From Tragulus kanchil (lineage: Eukaryota > Chordata > Mammalia > Artiodactyla > Tragulidae), in assembly GCA_022376925.1 (NCBI GenBank), contig JAIOJX010000031.1:142060854-142124853 (forward strand): a DNA stretch of 64,000 bases, in the 5' to 3' direction. Positions 12,105 through 25,000 of this stretch are shown here, piece by piece. The number at the start of each line of letters is the position of its first letter. Within the stretch, counting starts at the first letter, position 1. The notes below the pieces were generated by a model. That model was not told the origin of the DNA, ran no database searches, and saw only the letters and a program-made list of their open reading frames with translations. A program made the position numbers and the translations under genes.

Positions 12105-12310
12105 TTTCTTTAATATTTATTTTGTTGCTGTATACCTGATTTACAATGTTGTGTTCATTTCTGTCCTATGGCAAAATAATTCAGTTCTCCATACATTCTT
12201 TTTCACACTCTTTTCTACTATGGTTGATCCCAGGATATGGACTATAGTTCCTTGGGCTGTCCAGTGGAACCTCGTGTATCCATTCTATATACCATACTTT
12301 GCTTCTGCTA
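12105..12310 (-). mobile_element. L1 3' end fragment
   Basis: The plus strand resembles the reverse complement of artiodactyl L1 3' sequence: 'gatttacaatgttgtgttcatttctg' near 12140, 'ggactatagttccttgggctgt' near 12240, 'cattctatataccatactttgcttctgctaa' near 12282. It is more diverged than the L1 end at 39075. Confidence 0.7.
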
Positions 12311-13462
12311 AGGAAGCCTCTGCAGTTGCTAGGCCAGTCACCTAGTTCTCACATGTCAGAGCCTTACCTTTTTGTCTGTCTCATATCCTTGAGCCTCGAT
12401 ATTTCAGTGACACTCCTCGGCTTCTCTAAAGCCTCCAGTTCTCTTAGCTGGTTATGTCCTCGCACGGTGCTTCCGGTGATACCTTCCATTCGGAAAGTCG
12501 TATCTGACTCCAGCCTGGCCAAGTGTGGATGTTTCGATGCAGGGCTCCTCACAGCCAGTCTTTACGACTCAGCAAGCCGGCCAAAGCCACCCCTGTCTCA
12601 AGTTGATCCTGAGTCAGGCAGGAGGCCTATCTTTGAACATTCCATCAGGATGGCCTAGCTTCCCAGGCCTTTCCCCAGATGGCAAGCCGGGAAAGCATTG
12701 CCAAGGAGACCCCAGCTGCCTAGTGGAGGGCCTCCCTCCAGGGATGGTGTCATCATTTCAGTGGTTAACAACAAACAGAAAGAGAGACTACAATCTCTAC
12801 ACGCTGCTGCCTGCTGAGGCCCCCAGAGCCAGGATTGTGTGAGGACTGAGGAAGCCGGCTCAAAATCCACTTTCTTTCCGCTCCTATTTCTTTGACAGAA
12901 AGACTCTTTGTTTTTGTCATTCTATGCACGAGCTAAGCAGATTACAGTAAAGAGAAATGGGGCAGGCCCAGGTATCTAGGAGATGGGAGAGAATTTGCAT
13001 TCCAATTGTGGAACACATCAAAAGGCTATTCTTTCTGCCTCCGCTGCAAGGTGCAGTTCACTTTGGGGACTGTTTAAACAAGACCGTACCTTTTCCTTCA
13101 AAGTCTAGCTGAGGGTGGCTCTCACCATGACCCAAGGAATCCTGGAAGGAAAGGGCAACAGCAGTGGGCGCCCAGATGTCCTCAACTGGACTTGAGAGTT
13201 GAAAGCTGTTTATGTGACTTCCATATTTTCGGCTGTCCCCATTTTCAAAACAGAAGAAATCCTGTAAGCTGATAAAATTGGCTATATCAAAAGGTGACTA
13301 TTGGCAAAATAATGGATTTAACATACCCAACACACATACACACCCCCTATACAGGGATCCCACGTCTGACTTCACGTGTGGAAAATGTCTTAAGTTTATC
13401 TTTGAGGAACAGGATGGAAATGGGCTGCTTCTAGATGGTTCCCATGTACCCTCCACCCCTCC
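12311..13462. other. Single-copy DNA, no gene recognised
   Basis: Mixed composition, with scattered CpGs at 12400-12560. Overlapping frames on both strands reach about 120 codons (12299-12658 plus, 13278-13649 plus). None has a recognisable domain, and frames open on both strands at once argue against coding. The 12840-13130 part looks unique and could include conserved non-coding sequence; this is only an impression. Confidence 0.4.
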
Positions 13463-13885
13463 TCCCAGGTGGCTCTGTCCAAGATACTGCTCAGAGAGAA
13501 TGCCTTCTCCCTTCCTCATTACAATAACACCCATACCCATGGTGGACCTCACCCCTCATCTGCCTACCTCCCCAAGAAGCACTCTGGGGACCTCCCTTGT
13601 GATCCAGTGGATGGTGCCTGCCAATGCTAGAGGTGTGGGGAGCTGGTGAACCCCCATGTCCTTTAGCCAGGAAACCAAGGCATGGAGCAGAAGCAAGACT
13701 GTAACAAATTCAATACAGACCAAAAAAAGAAGAATTAGTCTGCATGCCTTAATTTCATCTCTTTTCTTTATTATTATTTTGCTTTTCTTTTAAAAGCCAC
13801 AGACTTCCCAAGAGACTTCCCCTGAGACCAAAGTATTCTCTTGGAATTAGCCTGAAAACCCTCTCCAGTATCAACTCTCCATCAC

Positions 13886-13912
13886 ACACAACACACACAC
13901 ACACACACACAG
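13886..13912. repeat. (CA)n microsatellite
   Basis: A dinucleotide run of about 13 CA units with one interruption. It is repeated at about 14962-14988 in copy 2 of duplication F with the same visible length. Confidence 0.9.
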
Positions 13913-13959
13913 AGGCACAGACTGAAACCCAGCTCTGGCGCTCTGTCTGCATTGTCCCA

Positions 13960-14500
13960 TTTCTGCCCCTTCCATGCAGACTTCTTTCATAAAAATGTCA
14001 GCCATTAAGTTTATATTATTTAAGGGGCTTTGGGTTTTCGTTCCTGAATGCAACCTAAGCTGGAAGGGGAAAGGTGGGCCATGAAGGCCTGGCTGTATAA
14101 AACCTGATCCACAGAGGTACTAAATCAATAACCTGGCTGTGGGCTCTCCGCACTTCTCTATTTGTCACAGCAGTAACGACAAGGATCTGATTTAGAGTGA
14201 ACCCTACTGAGGGTCCAAGTCCCGCACAAGCCGTAAGATGATCAGCACGGGAGGGCTGATAACCCCAAACAATGTGAAGAAACCCTGTCAGATAAATAAA
14301 ACACACTGTTTGTCCATTAAATCGTGCTGTCAGGAGAGGACAGGGAAGGGAAACAGAGCTACGTCCAATTCTTTTGTGGAGACACAAAGTCAGGAACACC
14401 TGAAGCAAGCTGGGGAAATAACCTCACTCAGAAATAAATGGAGGAGGTGTCGCGGGGAGAGGGGAGTGACCTAACTTCATGAGGTCACTGTGGTCTTTGA
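13960..14500. promoter_or_regulatory. Candidate conserved non-coding element
   Basis: Unique sequence with retained CpGs (near 14145, 14175, 14222, 14250, 14360) and several homeodomain- or GATA-like words, such as CTGATAACC near 14257 and GTCCATTAAATC near 14310. No repeat family is recognised. Open frames exist on both strands (14055-14408 minus, 14238-14474 plus), but nothing marks an exon. Calling it regulatory is inference from composition only. Confidence 0.3.
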
Positions 14501-15576
14501 ATTTCCCCGAGGGGCGTCAAAAAAAACTGCCTTTTCCTCCCATGGTGGCTCTGTCCAAGATACTGCTCAGAGAGAATGCCTTCTCCCTTCCTCATTACAA
14601 TAACACCCATACCCATGGTGGACCTCACCCCTCATCTGCCTACCTCCCCAAGAAGCACTCTGGGGACCTCCCTTGTGATCCAGTGGATGGTGCCTGCCAA
14701 TGCTAGAGGTGTGGGGAGCTGGTGAACCCCCATGTCCTTTAGCCAGGAAACCAAGGCATGGAGCAGAAGCAAGACTGTAACAAATTCAATACAGACCAAA
14801 AAAAGAAGAATTAGTCTGCATGCCTTAATTTCATCTCTTTTCTTTATTATTATTTTGCTTTTCTTTTAAAAGCCACAGACTTCCCAAGAGACTTCCCCTG
14901 AGACCAAAGTATTCTCTTGGAATTAGCCTGAAAACCCTCTCCAGTATCAACTCTCCATCACACACAACACACACACACACACACACAGAGGCACAGACTG
15001 AAACCCAGCTCTGGCGCTCTGTCTGCATTGTCCCATTTCTGCCCCTTCCATGCAGACTTCTTTCATAAAAATGTCAGCCATTAAGTTTATATTATTTAAG
15101 GGGTTTTGGGTTTTCGTTCCTGAATGCAACCTAAGCTGGAAGGGGAAAGGTGGGCCATGAAGGCCTGGCTGTATAAAACCTGATCCACAGAGGTACTAAA
15201 TCAATAACCTGGCTGTGGGCTCTCCGCACTTCTCTATTTGTCACAGCAGTAACGACAAGGATCTGATTTAGAATGAACCCTACTGAGGGTCCAAGTCCCG
15301 CACAAGCCGTAAGATGATCAGCACGGGAGGACTGATAACCCCAAACAATGTGAAGAAACCCTGTCAGATAAATAAAACACACTGTTTGTCCATTAAATCG
15401 TGCTGTCAGGAGAGGACAGGGAAGGGAAACAGAGCTACGTCCAATTCTTTTGTGGAGACACAAAGTCAGGAACACCTGAAGCAAGCTGGGGAAATGACCT
15501 CACTCAGAAATAAATGGAGGAGGTGTCGCGGGGAGAGGGGAGTGACCTAACTTCATGAGGTCACTGTGGTCTTTGA

Positions 15577-16551
15577 TCTCAGGCAAATTCTGTACCCTCC
15601 CTGGAGTCTGGCCGCCCTGTCTGTGAAATGGGACTCATCAGCCTGGTGTAGACCACCTCCCTGAGTGGTGGATGGGATCCCATGGGTGGGTTACTTAAAA
15701 AGCGTTCTGAAGAAGGACGTGATTCCAAGAAGCTCAATGCAAATGCCTGCAGAGGCCAACCCGGTTACAGAAGTGCTTGCACCAGAGAAGGAAGAGGAAA
15801 GGCTTACTCACCGCCATGGGCAACAGGAGACAGCACTGCCAACATGGCAGCACAGCCCACAGCCCACCGCCACCCAAGTCAGTGCTTTTTCCAGCAGATA
15901 CAGATTTTAATGGGAAATCTCAAGAATTTGAACTGTTGGCAGTTACTGTTAAGAATATTTCAGAATTCTGTATGTTTAGTTTAAAAACTCTTTGTATTTA
16001 GTTGAAAAACTATGGGTGAGATGTGGCCTGAGGTCTATAACCTCTAATATAAGGTGGGTTCTTTCATGATTCCCACCACTGCTCCTGTACCTCAGACCAG
16101 ACAGCACTCAGGGACATGAACCAAGGAGAAACAGCAGAATCCACACCTCTGTGTCAGTGCCTTCAAAGTTGAGATGTGCTTCTGCTGGACCTATACTACA
16201 CCTCACTGAATACTGAACAGAACCTTCAGAGAACAAAGATACTCTCCCACTGGATATGTTATGCTTTAACTGCCCTCTGAACTTTTCTCTCCTAGAGAAC
16301 ATTGGCCCTGTCTCCTCTCAATATTGTGCAAAGGAAGCATTGATGACATTTTGACAGACACTAAATGCCAATGGCTCCCTGGCCACCAACCACATGGCCT
16401 AGGACAACCAAAAAAATGCCCTTCGCTTCATTTTATATTTTTAAATAGAAAGGTAATAGCTTTACAGAGTTTTGTTGTTTACTACCAAACATCAACATGA
16501 ATCAACACGGAAACTTACATTGCCATGTGTAAAATAGATAACCAAGGGGAA
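15577..16551. other. Single-copy DNA with a MIR-like start
   Basis: About 15577-15680 resembles the middle of a MIR ('tctgtgaaatgggactcatcagcc'). The rest has no recognised repeat or gene. Short frames overlap at 15665-16001 in two registers without any domain. Confidence 0.4.
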
Positions 16552-18811
16552 TTTGCTGTAAGAGTCAGGGAACTCAAAGAGGGGCTCTGTAACAATCTGG
16601 AGGGGTGGGATGGGGAGGGAGACAGGAGGGAATTCAAGAGGAAGGGGGCATATGTATACCTGCAGCTGACTCATGTTAATGTTTGACTCCTTCACTTTAA
16701 AAACAAGATGCAAAACAATCCTCTCTGCTCTTTCACATTTGTGGAAACCAGAGTGACCCATTCTAGCTCCTGAAAAAGACCAGTTTGTCCCCACAGGTGG
16801 TCAGTGTAACCATGGCTCTGTGAAGGGCTTCCTAAAGCATCAGCCCAGAGTCTCTGCTCTGTGAGTTCTGAGCTTCTGAGAACCATGAAGACCAAGCCAG
16901 CAGACAGGAAAAGAAGGTTTTCTGGACAGTGGTCTGTGGCTTTGATCCAATTCCAGGTTCTGAGTCACCAATGTTATTTCTTAAACAAGCAGGATCCCAG
17001 GCCTCATCTTGGCAGGCCTGAGGCTATTGCCTGGGGACATTTATTTTGCAGATAGCTTCTATGGTGAATCTAGACCATTTTGAGACCCATTGCTTTCATC
17101 AAAGCATTCGTGCTTTCCTGTCTTTCTGAGATTTAACTTAATTGTTTTACAGAATCACCTGGAAAGCTTTACAAACTATGGCTTTTTGGGACCAGTCTAG
17201 AAGACAGATTTGATTTGGCTATTGGATCAAATTCTTATATACCTCTTGTAGGTATGGCACACTTGCATCTTTGCTGTTTTGGGAGAGGTTTATGTATCCC
17301 CACATTACAGAAAGCAAAACTGACACCCAGAATTGGAAAGTGCCTCTTGTGTCCAAAGTTAGAATAAGATTCAAATGTCTTTGTCTTTCTCCTAAGGGTG
17401 CTACCATCATCTTTTCCTGCAGAATCTATGACTAACTTGTTGCATTCAAGCTGTTCTTTGTTGGGTAAAATTAATTTTCTAAGGCAGTGGAGTTGGGATA
17501 ACTCCTTGCCTTGAATTATATTTTTTCTTGAACTTTGTATTTGCTGTTGAGTGATTCTCTTTCCCCATCAGGCAGGAAATAGTTTCTGGGCTTCCTCGGT
17601 TTTGAGGCAATTTATGGTAGATCTTTACATCTTTTTTTTCCAAAATTTCAGGCTTATTGAGGAGCCGATGGTAGCAAGAATTTCCAACTTTGCTGTAAGA
17701 GTCAGGGAACTCAAAGAGGGGCTCTGTAACAATCTGGAGGGGTGGGATGGGGAGGGAGACAGGAGGGAATTCAAGAGGAAGGGGGCATATGTATACCTGC
17801 AGCTGACTCATGTTAATGTTTGACTCCTTCACTTTAAAAACAAGATGCAAAACAATCCTCTCTGCTCTTTCACATTTGTGGAAACCAGAGTGACCCATTC
17901 TAGCTCCTGAAAAAGACCAGTTTGTCCCCACAGGTGGTCAGTGTAACCATGGCTCTGTGAAGGGCTTCCTAAAGCAGCAGCCCAGAGTCTCTGCTCTGTG
18001 AGTTCTGAGCTTCTGAGAACCATGAAGACCAAGCCAGCAGACAGGAAAAGAAGGTTTTCTGGAGAGTGGTCTGTGGCTTTGATCCAATTCCAGGTTCTGA
18101 GTCACCAATGTTATTTCTTAAACAAGCAGGATCCCAGGCCTCATCTTGGCAGGCCTGAGGCTATTGCCTGGGGACATTTATTTTGCAGATAGCTTCTATG
18201 GTGAATCTAGACCATTTTGAGACCCATTGCTTTCATCAAAGCATTCGTGCTTTCCTGTCTTTCTGAGATTTAACTTAATTGTTTTACAGAATCACCTGGA
18301 AAGCTTTACAAACTATGGCTTTTTGGGACCAGTCTAGAAGACAGATTTGATTTGGCTATTGGATCAAATTCTTATATACCTCTTGTAGGTATGGCACACT
18401 TGCATCTTTGCTGTTTTGGGAGAGGTTTATGTATCCCCACATTACAGAAAGCAAAACTGACACCCAGAATTGGAAAGTGCCTCTTGTGTCCAAAGTTAGA
18501 ATAAGATTCAAATGTCTTTGTCTTTCTCCTAAGGGTGCTACCATCATCTTTTCCTGCAGAATCTATGACTAACTTGTTGCATTCAAGCTGTTCTTTGTTG
18601 GGTAAAATTAATTTTCTAAGGCAGTGGAGTTGGGATAACTCCTTGCCTTGAATTATATTTTTTCTTGAACTTTGTATTTGCTGTTGAGTGATTCTCTTTC
18701 CCCATCAGGCAGGAAATAGTTTCTGGGCTTCCTCGGTTTTGAGGCAATTTATGGGAGATCTTTACAGCTTTTATTTCCAAAATTTCAGGCTTATTGAGGA
18801 GCCGATGGTAG
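16552..18811 (+). repeat. Direct duplication G (16552-17674 and 17689-18811)
   Basis: Copies of about 1123 bp, offset 1137, with a 14-base filler (17675-17688). Differences include 16840 T/17977 G and 16927 C/18064 G, plus changes close to the end of copy 1 (a T run near 17631 against a mixed run in copy 2). Content is unique DNA. Frames such as 16492-16794 reappear in copy 2. Confidence 0.95.
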
Positions 18812-20619
18812 GAGAATCAAGGAATTCCTCCAGGCAAGGAGGTCATTTTTAGAGATGAAGGGAGGAGGATATGGAGGTTCACCATCAACATTAAAATGAT
18901 GAAAGAGATATAGATAATGTGAAATATTTTACTTACCTAAGCCTTTAGACCCAGAGTCAGATGGGCAGGCTTTAACTGGGATATAAATGAGCTGTTGGTA
19001 TCTTCAATTTGAACCGTTTTAGAAGAAGTTAGTCTTGTACTAAAGAGATAAAATTAACATGGAGCATTTTTTTAAGGGATTCCTTAACTGTAAATTTTCT
19101 ATGCTCATTCACGTGAATAGACGCATGACCTAAAGTAGGTTAAGAAAAAAGGAATGTATTGGCCCATAAGAGTGGAAAATACAAGGGTACAGGCATTTTA
19201 GGCATAACCTAATCCAGAGCCTCAAATAATGTTATCAGAATCTCCTTAACTCTCTGCCTCCACGTCTGCATCATCTTCACTCCTATGGTGCCCTCCATCT
19301 CCTAGACCACATCTTTCCACCGTCACAATTCTAGTACAGCTGGCATTTATTGTCATTGACCTTTCTTGAAATGTAGGCCCATCCCAGGTCCACCATAAGG
19401 AATACGGTACAGAACAGAGCAAGCTGCTTGGCCAGCCATGGGTCATATGGACATTTTGGACCCAGAAAGGCAGAAGTCCATCTATCTAATCTACATAGAC
19501 AGACAATGGAGATTTTGCTGTTTTGGGAGAGGTTTATGTATCCCACATTACAGAAAGCAAAACTGACACCCAGAATTGGAAAGTGCCTCTTGTGTCCAAA
19601 GTTAGAATAAGATTCAAATGTCTTTGTCTTTCTCCTAAGGGTGCTACCATCATCTTTTCCTGCAGAATCTATGACTAACTTGTTGCATTCAAGCTGTTCT
19701 TTGTTGGGTAAAATTAATTTTCTAAGGCAGTGGAGTTGGGATAACTCCTTGCCTTGAATTATATTTTTTCTTGAACTTTGTATTTGCTGTTGAGTGATTC
19801 TCTTTCCCCATCAGGCAGGAAATAGTTTCTGGGCTTCCTCGGTTTTGAGGCAATTTATGGTAGATCTTTACAGCTTTTATTTCCAAAATTTCAGGCTTAT
19901 TGAGGAGCCGATGGTAGGAGAATCAAGGAATTCCTCCAGGCAAGGAGGTCATTTTTAGAGATGAAGGGAGGAGGATATGGAGGTTCACCATCAACATTAA
20001 AATGATGAAAGAGATATAGATAATGTGAAATATTTTACTTACCTAAGCCTTTAGACCCAGAGTCAGATGGGCAGGCTTTAACTGGGATATAAATGAGCTG
20101 TTGGTATCTTCAATTTGAACCGTTTTAGAAGAAGTTAGTCTTGTACTAAAGAGATAAAATTAACATGGAGCATTTTTTTAAGGGATTCCTTAACTGTAAA
20201 TTTTCTATGCTCATTCACGTGAATAGACGCATGACCTAAAGTAGGTTAAGAAAAAAGGAATGTATTGGCCCATAAGAGTGGAAAATACAAGGGTACAGGC
20301 ATTTTAGGCATAACCTAATCCAGAGCCTCAAATAATGTTATCAGAATCTCCTTAACTCTCTGCCTCCACGTCTGCATCATCTTCACTCCTATGGTGCCCT
20401 CCATCTCCTAGACCACATCTTTCCACCGTCACAATTCTAGTACAGCTGGCATTTATTGTCATTGACCTTTCTTGAAATGTAGGCCCATCCCAGGTCCACC
20501 ATAAGGAATACGGTACAGAACAGAGCAAGCTGCTTGGCCAGCCATGGGTCATATGGACATTTTGGACCCAGAAAGGCAGAAGTCCATCTATCTAATCTAC
20601 ATAGACAGACAATGGAGAT
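18407..20619 (+). repeat. Direct duplication H (18407-19513 and 19514-20619)
   Basis: Copies of about 1107 bp abut exactly, offset 1107 then 1106 (one C lost from a C run about 40 bases into copy 2). The pair overlaps duplication G, so 18407-18811 occurs three times (also 17270-17674 and 19514-19918). Confidence 0.95.
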
Positions 20620-22688
20620 ACGGTGACTCCCAAAAGAAAAAAAATAGGGTGAAAAAAAAAAAAAAAAAACAGGACTGTTAAAGAAAAAAGGGGAATTGAT
20701 CCTGGTCAAGAATGAACAACAGATGTTTTCTACAAAGGGAGACAAGATGGATGTAGGGAAAGGAACCAAGTCCATTTTCTTCTTTTCTGTCTCACATTAG
20801 CATTCATTAAATAAAGGCAAGAAGTCAAAACAGTGAAACAAACACCCATTGAGAATAAAACTAAAGAAAGGGCCCTTCTCTGGTAGCAAAAAAGTTCTAA
20901 TTTGATATGTTTTTAAGAAAGCTTTTTCTTTTTCTTTTAAGAATCTACAGTAACTCAGCTTGGCTAATAAAGTGTTTGCTTAGTACATTATGAAAGTCTT
21001 TCGGGAGACTATTGAATCAATTAGAATGATTTGTAATTAGCACACCAACCTAATGACAGGATGCCTCTAAATTGCTTGAAAAGAGTTTGCTCCCTTAAAA
21101 GATTTGTATGTCCCCCTTATGAACTTATTTACACAAGCAATACCCTTATTAGCCTCTTAAAATTTTTCCATAAAATAAATTATGCTCAGATTCTGTGTGA
21201 AATATCCAAAATTCTGAATTAAGTGATTTTGAACAAATGAAAAGTTACCATATTAATTAGAAAGATTCCCTACCCTCCCATAGAAAATTATTCACAAATG
21301 CCTATGGAACACATGATCCCAAACAAGCACTTTTGAAAATTCTGATTGATATGAAGAAGCCATGTCAGATCTGGAAGCTTAAGAATGTTCGTAAATATGA
21401 AACCATGTTAAAATGGCTGTATACTTTCTTCAAAAGTTTTACAAGTAATATTGGGAAGGAGTGGAACTGCTTTATAAAGTTCACCAGACTTGAATGGGCA
21501 AACACTCATTCATGTGGTATAATTTTAGTTTTTCAAATTTCTAGAATGCAATTTGAGAGCAGGATCAACCCACAGATATACGGCCTAGATCTTCACCTAA
21601 GATGACATACGAGTGTTTTACAGAACAGAGCAAGCTGCTTGGCCAGCCATGGGTCATATGGACATTTTGGACCCAGAAAGGCAGAAGTCCATCTATCTAA
21701 TCTACATAGACAGACAATGGAGATACGGTGACTCCCAAAAGAAAAAAATAGGGTGAAAAAAAAAAAAAAAACAGGACTGTTAAAGAAAAAAGGGGAATTG
21801 ATCCTGATCAAGAATGAACAACAGATGTTTTCTACAAAGGGAGACAAGATGGATGTAGGGAAAGGAACCAAGTCCATTTTCTTCTTTTCTGTCTCACATT
21901 AGCATTCATTAAATAAAGGCAAGAAGTCAAAACAGTGAAACAAACACCCATTGAGAATAAAACTAAAGAAAGGGCCCTTCTCTGGTAGCAAAAAAGTTCT
22001 AATTTGATATGTTTTTAAGAAAGCTTTTTCTTTTTCTTTTAAGAATCTACAGTAACTCAGCTTGGCTAATAAAGTGTTTGCTTAGTACATTATGAAAGTC
22101 TTTCGGGAGACTATTGAATCAATTAGAATGATTTGTAATTAGCACACCAACCTAATGACAGGATGCCTCTAAATTGCTTGAAAAGAGTTTGCTCCCTTAA
22201 AAGATTTGTATGTCCCCCTTATGAACTTATTTACACAAGCAATACCCTTATTAGCCTCTTAAAATTTTTCCATAAAATAAATTATGCTCAGATTCTGTGT
22301 GAAATATCCAAAATTCTGAATTAAGTGATTTTGAACAAATGAAAAGTTACCATATTAATTAGAAAGATTCCCTACCCTCCCATAGAAAATTATTCACAAA
22401 TGCCTATGGAACACATGATCCCAAACAAGCACTTTTGAAAATTCTGATTGATATGAAGAAGCCATGTCAGATCTGGAAGCTTAAGAATGTTCGTAAATAT
22501 GAAACCATGTTAAAATGGCTGTATACTTTCTTCAAAAGTTTTACAAGTAATATTGGGAAGGAGTGGAACTGCTTTATAAAGTTCACCAGACTTGAATGGG
22601 CAAACACTCATTCATGTGGTATAATTTTAGTTTTTCAAATTTCTAGAATGCAATTTGAGAGCAGGATCAATCCACAGATATACGGCCT
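20514..22688 (+). repeat. Direct duplication I (20514-21586 and 21619-22688)
   Basis: Copies of about 1072 bp, offset 1105 then 1102. Poly-A runs near 20635 and 20653 are shorter in copy 2. The 32-base filler 21587-21618 matches neither flank cleanly. The unit holds AT-rich unique DNA with a candidate conserved element. Confidence 0.95.
20780..21586. promoter_or_regulatory. Candidate AT-rich conserved non-coding element
   Basis: Unique AT-rich sequence free of recognisable repeats. It is dense in homeodomain-like cores: TGTAATTAGCAC near 21031, CATATTAATTAG near 21249, and a CAATTAGAATG-like word near 21018. The whole block is present again in duplication I copy 2, and part of it a third time through J. 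A plus-strand frame of 90-112 codons (21333 and its copies) has no known domain. Inference from sequence texture only. Confidence 0.3.
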
Positions 22689-22714
22689 TTTGGTCAACAA
22701 CAGAGATTCCAAAG

Positions 22715-22870
22715 TCAGGCAAAATCTAGATTCATATCCCAATTCCTTCCTTACAACAGCTGTGGAATCTTAGAGGCAATTTACTTCCTCTTTCTCAGCT
22801 TCTAGTTTGTCAGGAAAATGGAGATGATGGTAACAATAGATTTCGTGGGGTTAAATAAAATTTAACTTGT
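22715..22870 (+). mobile_element. MIR SINE fragment
   Basis: Diverged MIR with 'ttccaaagtcaggc', 'tagaggcaatttacttcctctttctcagc' and 'aaaatggagatgatggtaaca' blocks in the right order. Repeated at about 23820-23975 by duplication J. Confidence 0.65.
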
Positions 22871-23134
22871 ATCTTGTATATAGAAACCCCATATTGGTTG
22901 CATTAATAGAAAGACTCCTGGGTTAACAATGACTAGCTCCTGGGGAATTAATCTGTTTTCATCTTACTCTAGTGAATAACCTGGATGCTATAGTAGGGGA
23001 TCCATATAGGTGAGAGCAAAGGTTGGACAATGTAGCATGTTTAATAGCAAAAGTGCAATTTCAGGCAAATCATATTTATAGCACCACTTAAGAGGAAGTA
23101 ATGTTCATGTGTTTGTTCATTCATTCTCTTATCC

Positions 23135-23285
23135 CATAGATATTAATGTCTACAGATATTAATTGAGCCTCTACTGTGTGTTGGGCATTAGGCTAAATAT
23201 TGGAAATATGGTGGAGGATAAAATCCATCAGGCAGTCAAAAACTCTCAGAAACTTAACAACTTTGGTTCATTCCAACTTGTCATC
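23135..23285 (+). mobile_element. L2-like ancient LINE fragment
   Basis: The block 'attgagcctctactgtgtgttgggcattaggctaaatattgg' matches the widespread ancient pattern usually assigned to L2 or MIR ends. It recurs at about 24240-24390 and 25383-25533 because of duplications J and K. Family assignment is tentative. Confidence 0.45.
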
Positions 23286-24599
23286 ACTTTTCTTGAGCAA
23301 TAAAACCTGTGATATTTTGTCATATCCACCCAGCCCAGAATAGAGTATAAAACAGTTTCCCACCTCGTGATTGTTGTTAACATTGCTCACAATACAAGAA
23401 ATAGCTCAGATATTTTGCTCAAACACTCTGTGATTTTGAACAAATGAAAAGTTACCATATTAATTAGAAAGATTCCCTACCCTCCCATAGAAAATTATTC
23501 ACAAATGCCTATGGAACACATGATCCCAAACAAGCACTTTTGAAAATTCTGATTGATATGAAGAAGCCATGTCAGATCTGGAAGCTTAAGAATGTTCGTA
23601 AATATGAAACCATGTTAAAATGGCTGTATACTTTCTTCAAAAGTTTTACAAGTAATATTGGGAAGGAGTGGAACTGCTTTATAAAGTTCACCAGACTTGA
23701 ATGGGCAAACACTCATTCATGTGGTATAATTTTAGTTTTTCAAATTTCTAGAATGCAATTTGAGAGCAGGATCAACCCACAGATATACGGCCTTTTGGTC
23801 AACAACAGAGATTCCAAAGTCAGGCAAAATCTAGATTCATATCCCAATTCCTTCCTTACAACAGCTGTGGAATCTTAGAGGCAATTTACTTCCTCTTTCT
23901 CAGCTTCTAGTTTGTCAGGAAAATGGAGATGATGGTAACAATAGATTTCGTGGGGTTAAATAAAATTTAACTTGTATCTTGTATATAGAAACCCCATATT
24001 GGTTGCATTAATAGAAAGACTCCTGGGTTAACAATGACTAGCTCCTGGGGAATTAATCTGTTTTCATCTTACTCTAGTGAATAACCTGGATGCTATAGTA
24101 GGGGATCCATATAGGTGAGAGCAAAGGTTGGACAATGTAGCATGTTTAATAGCAAAAGTGCAATTTCAGGCAAATCATATTTATAGCACCACTTAAGAGG
24201 AAGTAATGTTCATGTGTTTGTTCATTCATTCTCTTATCCCATAGATATTAATGTCTACAGATATTAATTGAGCCTCTACTGTGTGTTGGGCATTAGGCTA
24301 AATATTGGAAATATGGTGGAGGATAAAATCCATCAGGCAGTCAAAAACTCTCAGAAACTTAACAACTTTGGTTCATTCCAACTTGTCATCACTTTTCTTG
24401 AGCAATAAAACCTGTGATATTTTGTCATATCCACCCAGCCCAGAATAGAGTATAAAACAGTTTCCCACCTCGTGATTGTTGTTAACATTGCTCACAATAC
24501 AAGAAATAGCTCAGTCCATGTAATGTTTTCAGCTGCTACTACAATGATCACTCTGTGGTTTTGAACCATTTTTTAAGCACTGTGATGTTACTGGAAATA

Positions 24600-24760
24600 T
24601 TTAACAGAGCTGGGCTCAGATCTAGGTCTGTCTTATAACAACTGATGATCTTAGGCAAATGGCATAACCTGTTTAAGTTTCCTCATCTATAAAATGGATT
24701 ATTTTCAGGGCCTTCTTATACAGTCTCAGAGACATCCCACAGTAGAGGAAATGTTTAAAT
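24600..24760 (+). mobile_element. MIR SINE
   Basis: 'gggctcagatctaggtctg', 'gatcttaggcaaatggcataacctg' and 'ttcctcatctataaaatgg' appear in MIR order. Repeated at about 25743-25903 by duplication K. Confidence 0.75.
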
Positions 24761-24824
24761 GCTTACTAGTGGCCATAAACGTCAGAGTAAGTAAATGTAT
24801 GTTACAGTTTTAAGTTGATATAGT

Positions 24825-25000
24825 ATTTTCACTTAGATATTCTCATTTAATGCTCAGAACAGGCTATGAAGAAAGGTCATTAACATGGCTGTCATCATTA
24901 TATTCATCAGGACTATTTATAAAACAAGGAGGAGATCCATGATTTGTCTAAGATCACAGGGTACGTAAGTGGCAAGGTCGGTCCTTTGTCCTAGAAAGCA
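24825..25000 (-). mobile_element. MIR SINE, minus orientation
   Basis: The plus strand shows reverse-complement MIR features: 'attctcatttaatgctcagaacaggctatgaag', then 'aaaacaaggaggag', then 'ctaagatcacagggtacgtaagtggcaagg'. Repeated at about 25968-26143. Confidence 0.65.

Larger units (their letters stand above)
13463..15576 (+). repeat. Direct duplication F (13463-14500 and 14539-15576)
   Basis: Copies of about 1038 bp at offset 1076, with a 38-base filler (14501-14538). Four clean transitions separate the copies: 14028 C/15104 T, 14197 G/15273 A, 14255 G/15331 A, 14420 A/15496 G. They are spread through the unit rather than at the join, as expected for two alleles. Content is a (CA)n tract and CpG-retaining unique DNA. 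Confidence 0.95.
22325..24514 (+). repeat. Direct duplication J (22325-23409 and 23430-24514)
   Basis: Copies of 1085 bp, offset 1105, with a 20-base filler (23410-23429). One transition is seen, 22671 T/23776 C; the earlier third copy at about 21568 has C. The overlap with I makes part of the sequence threefold. Confidence 0.95.
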
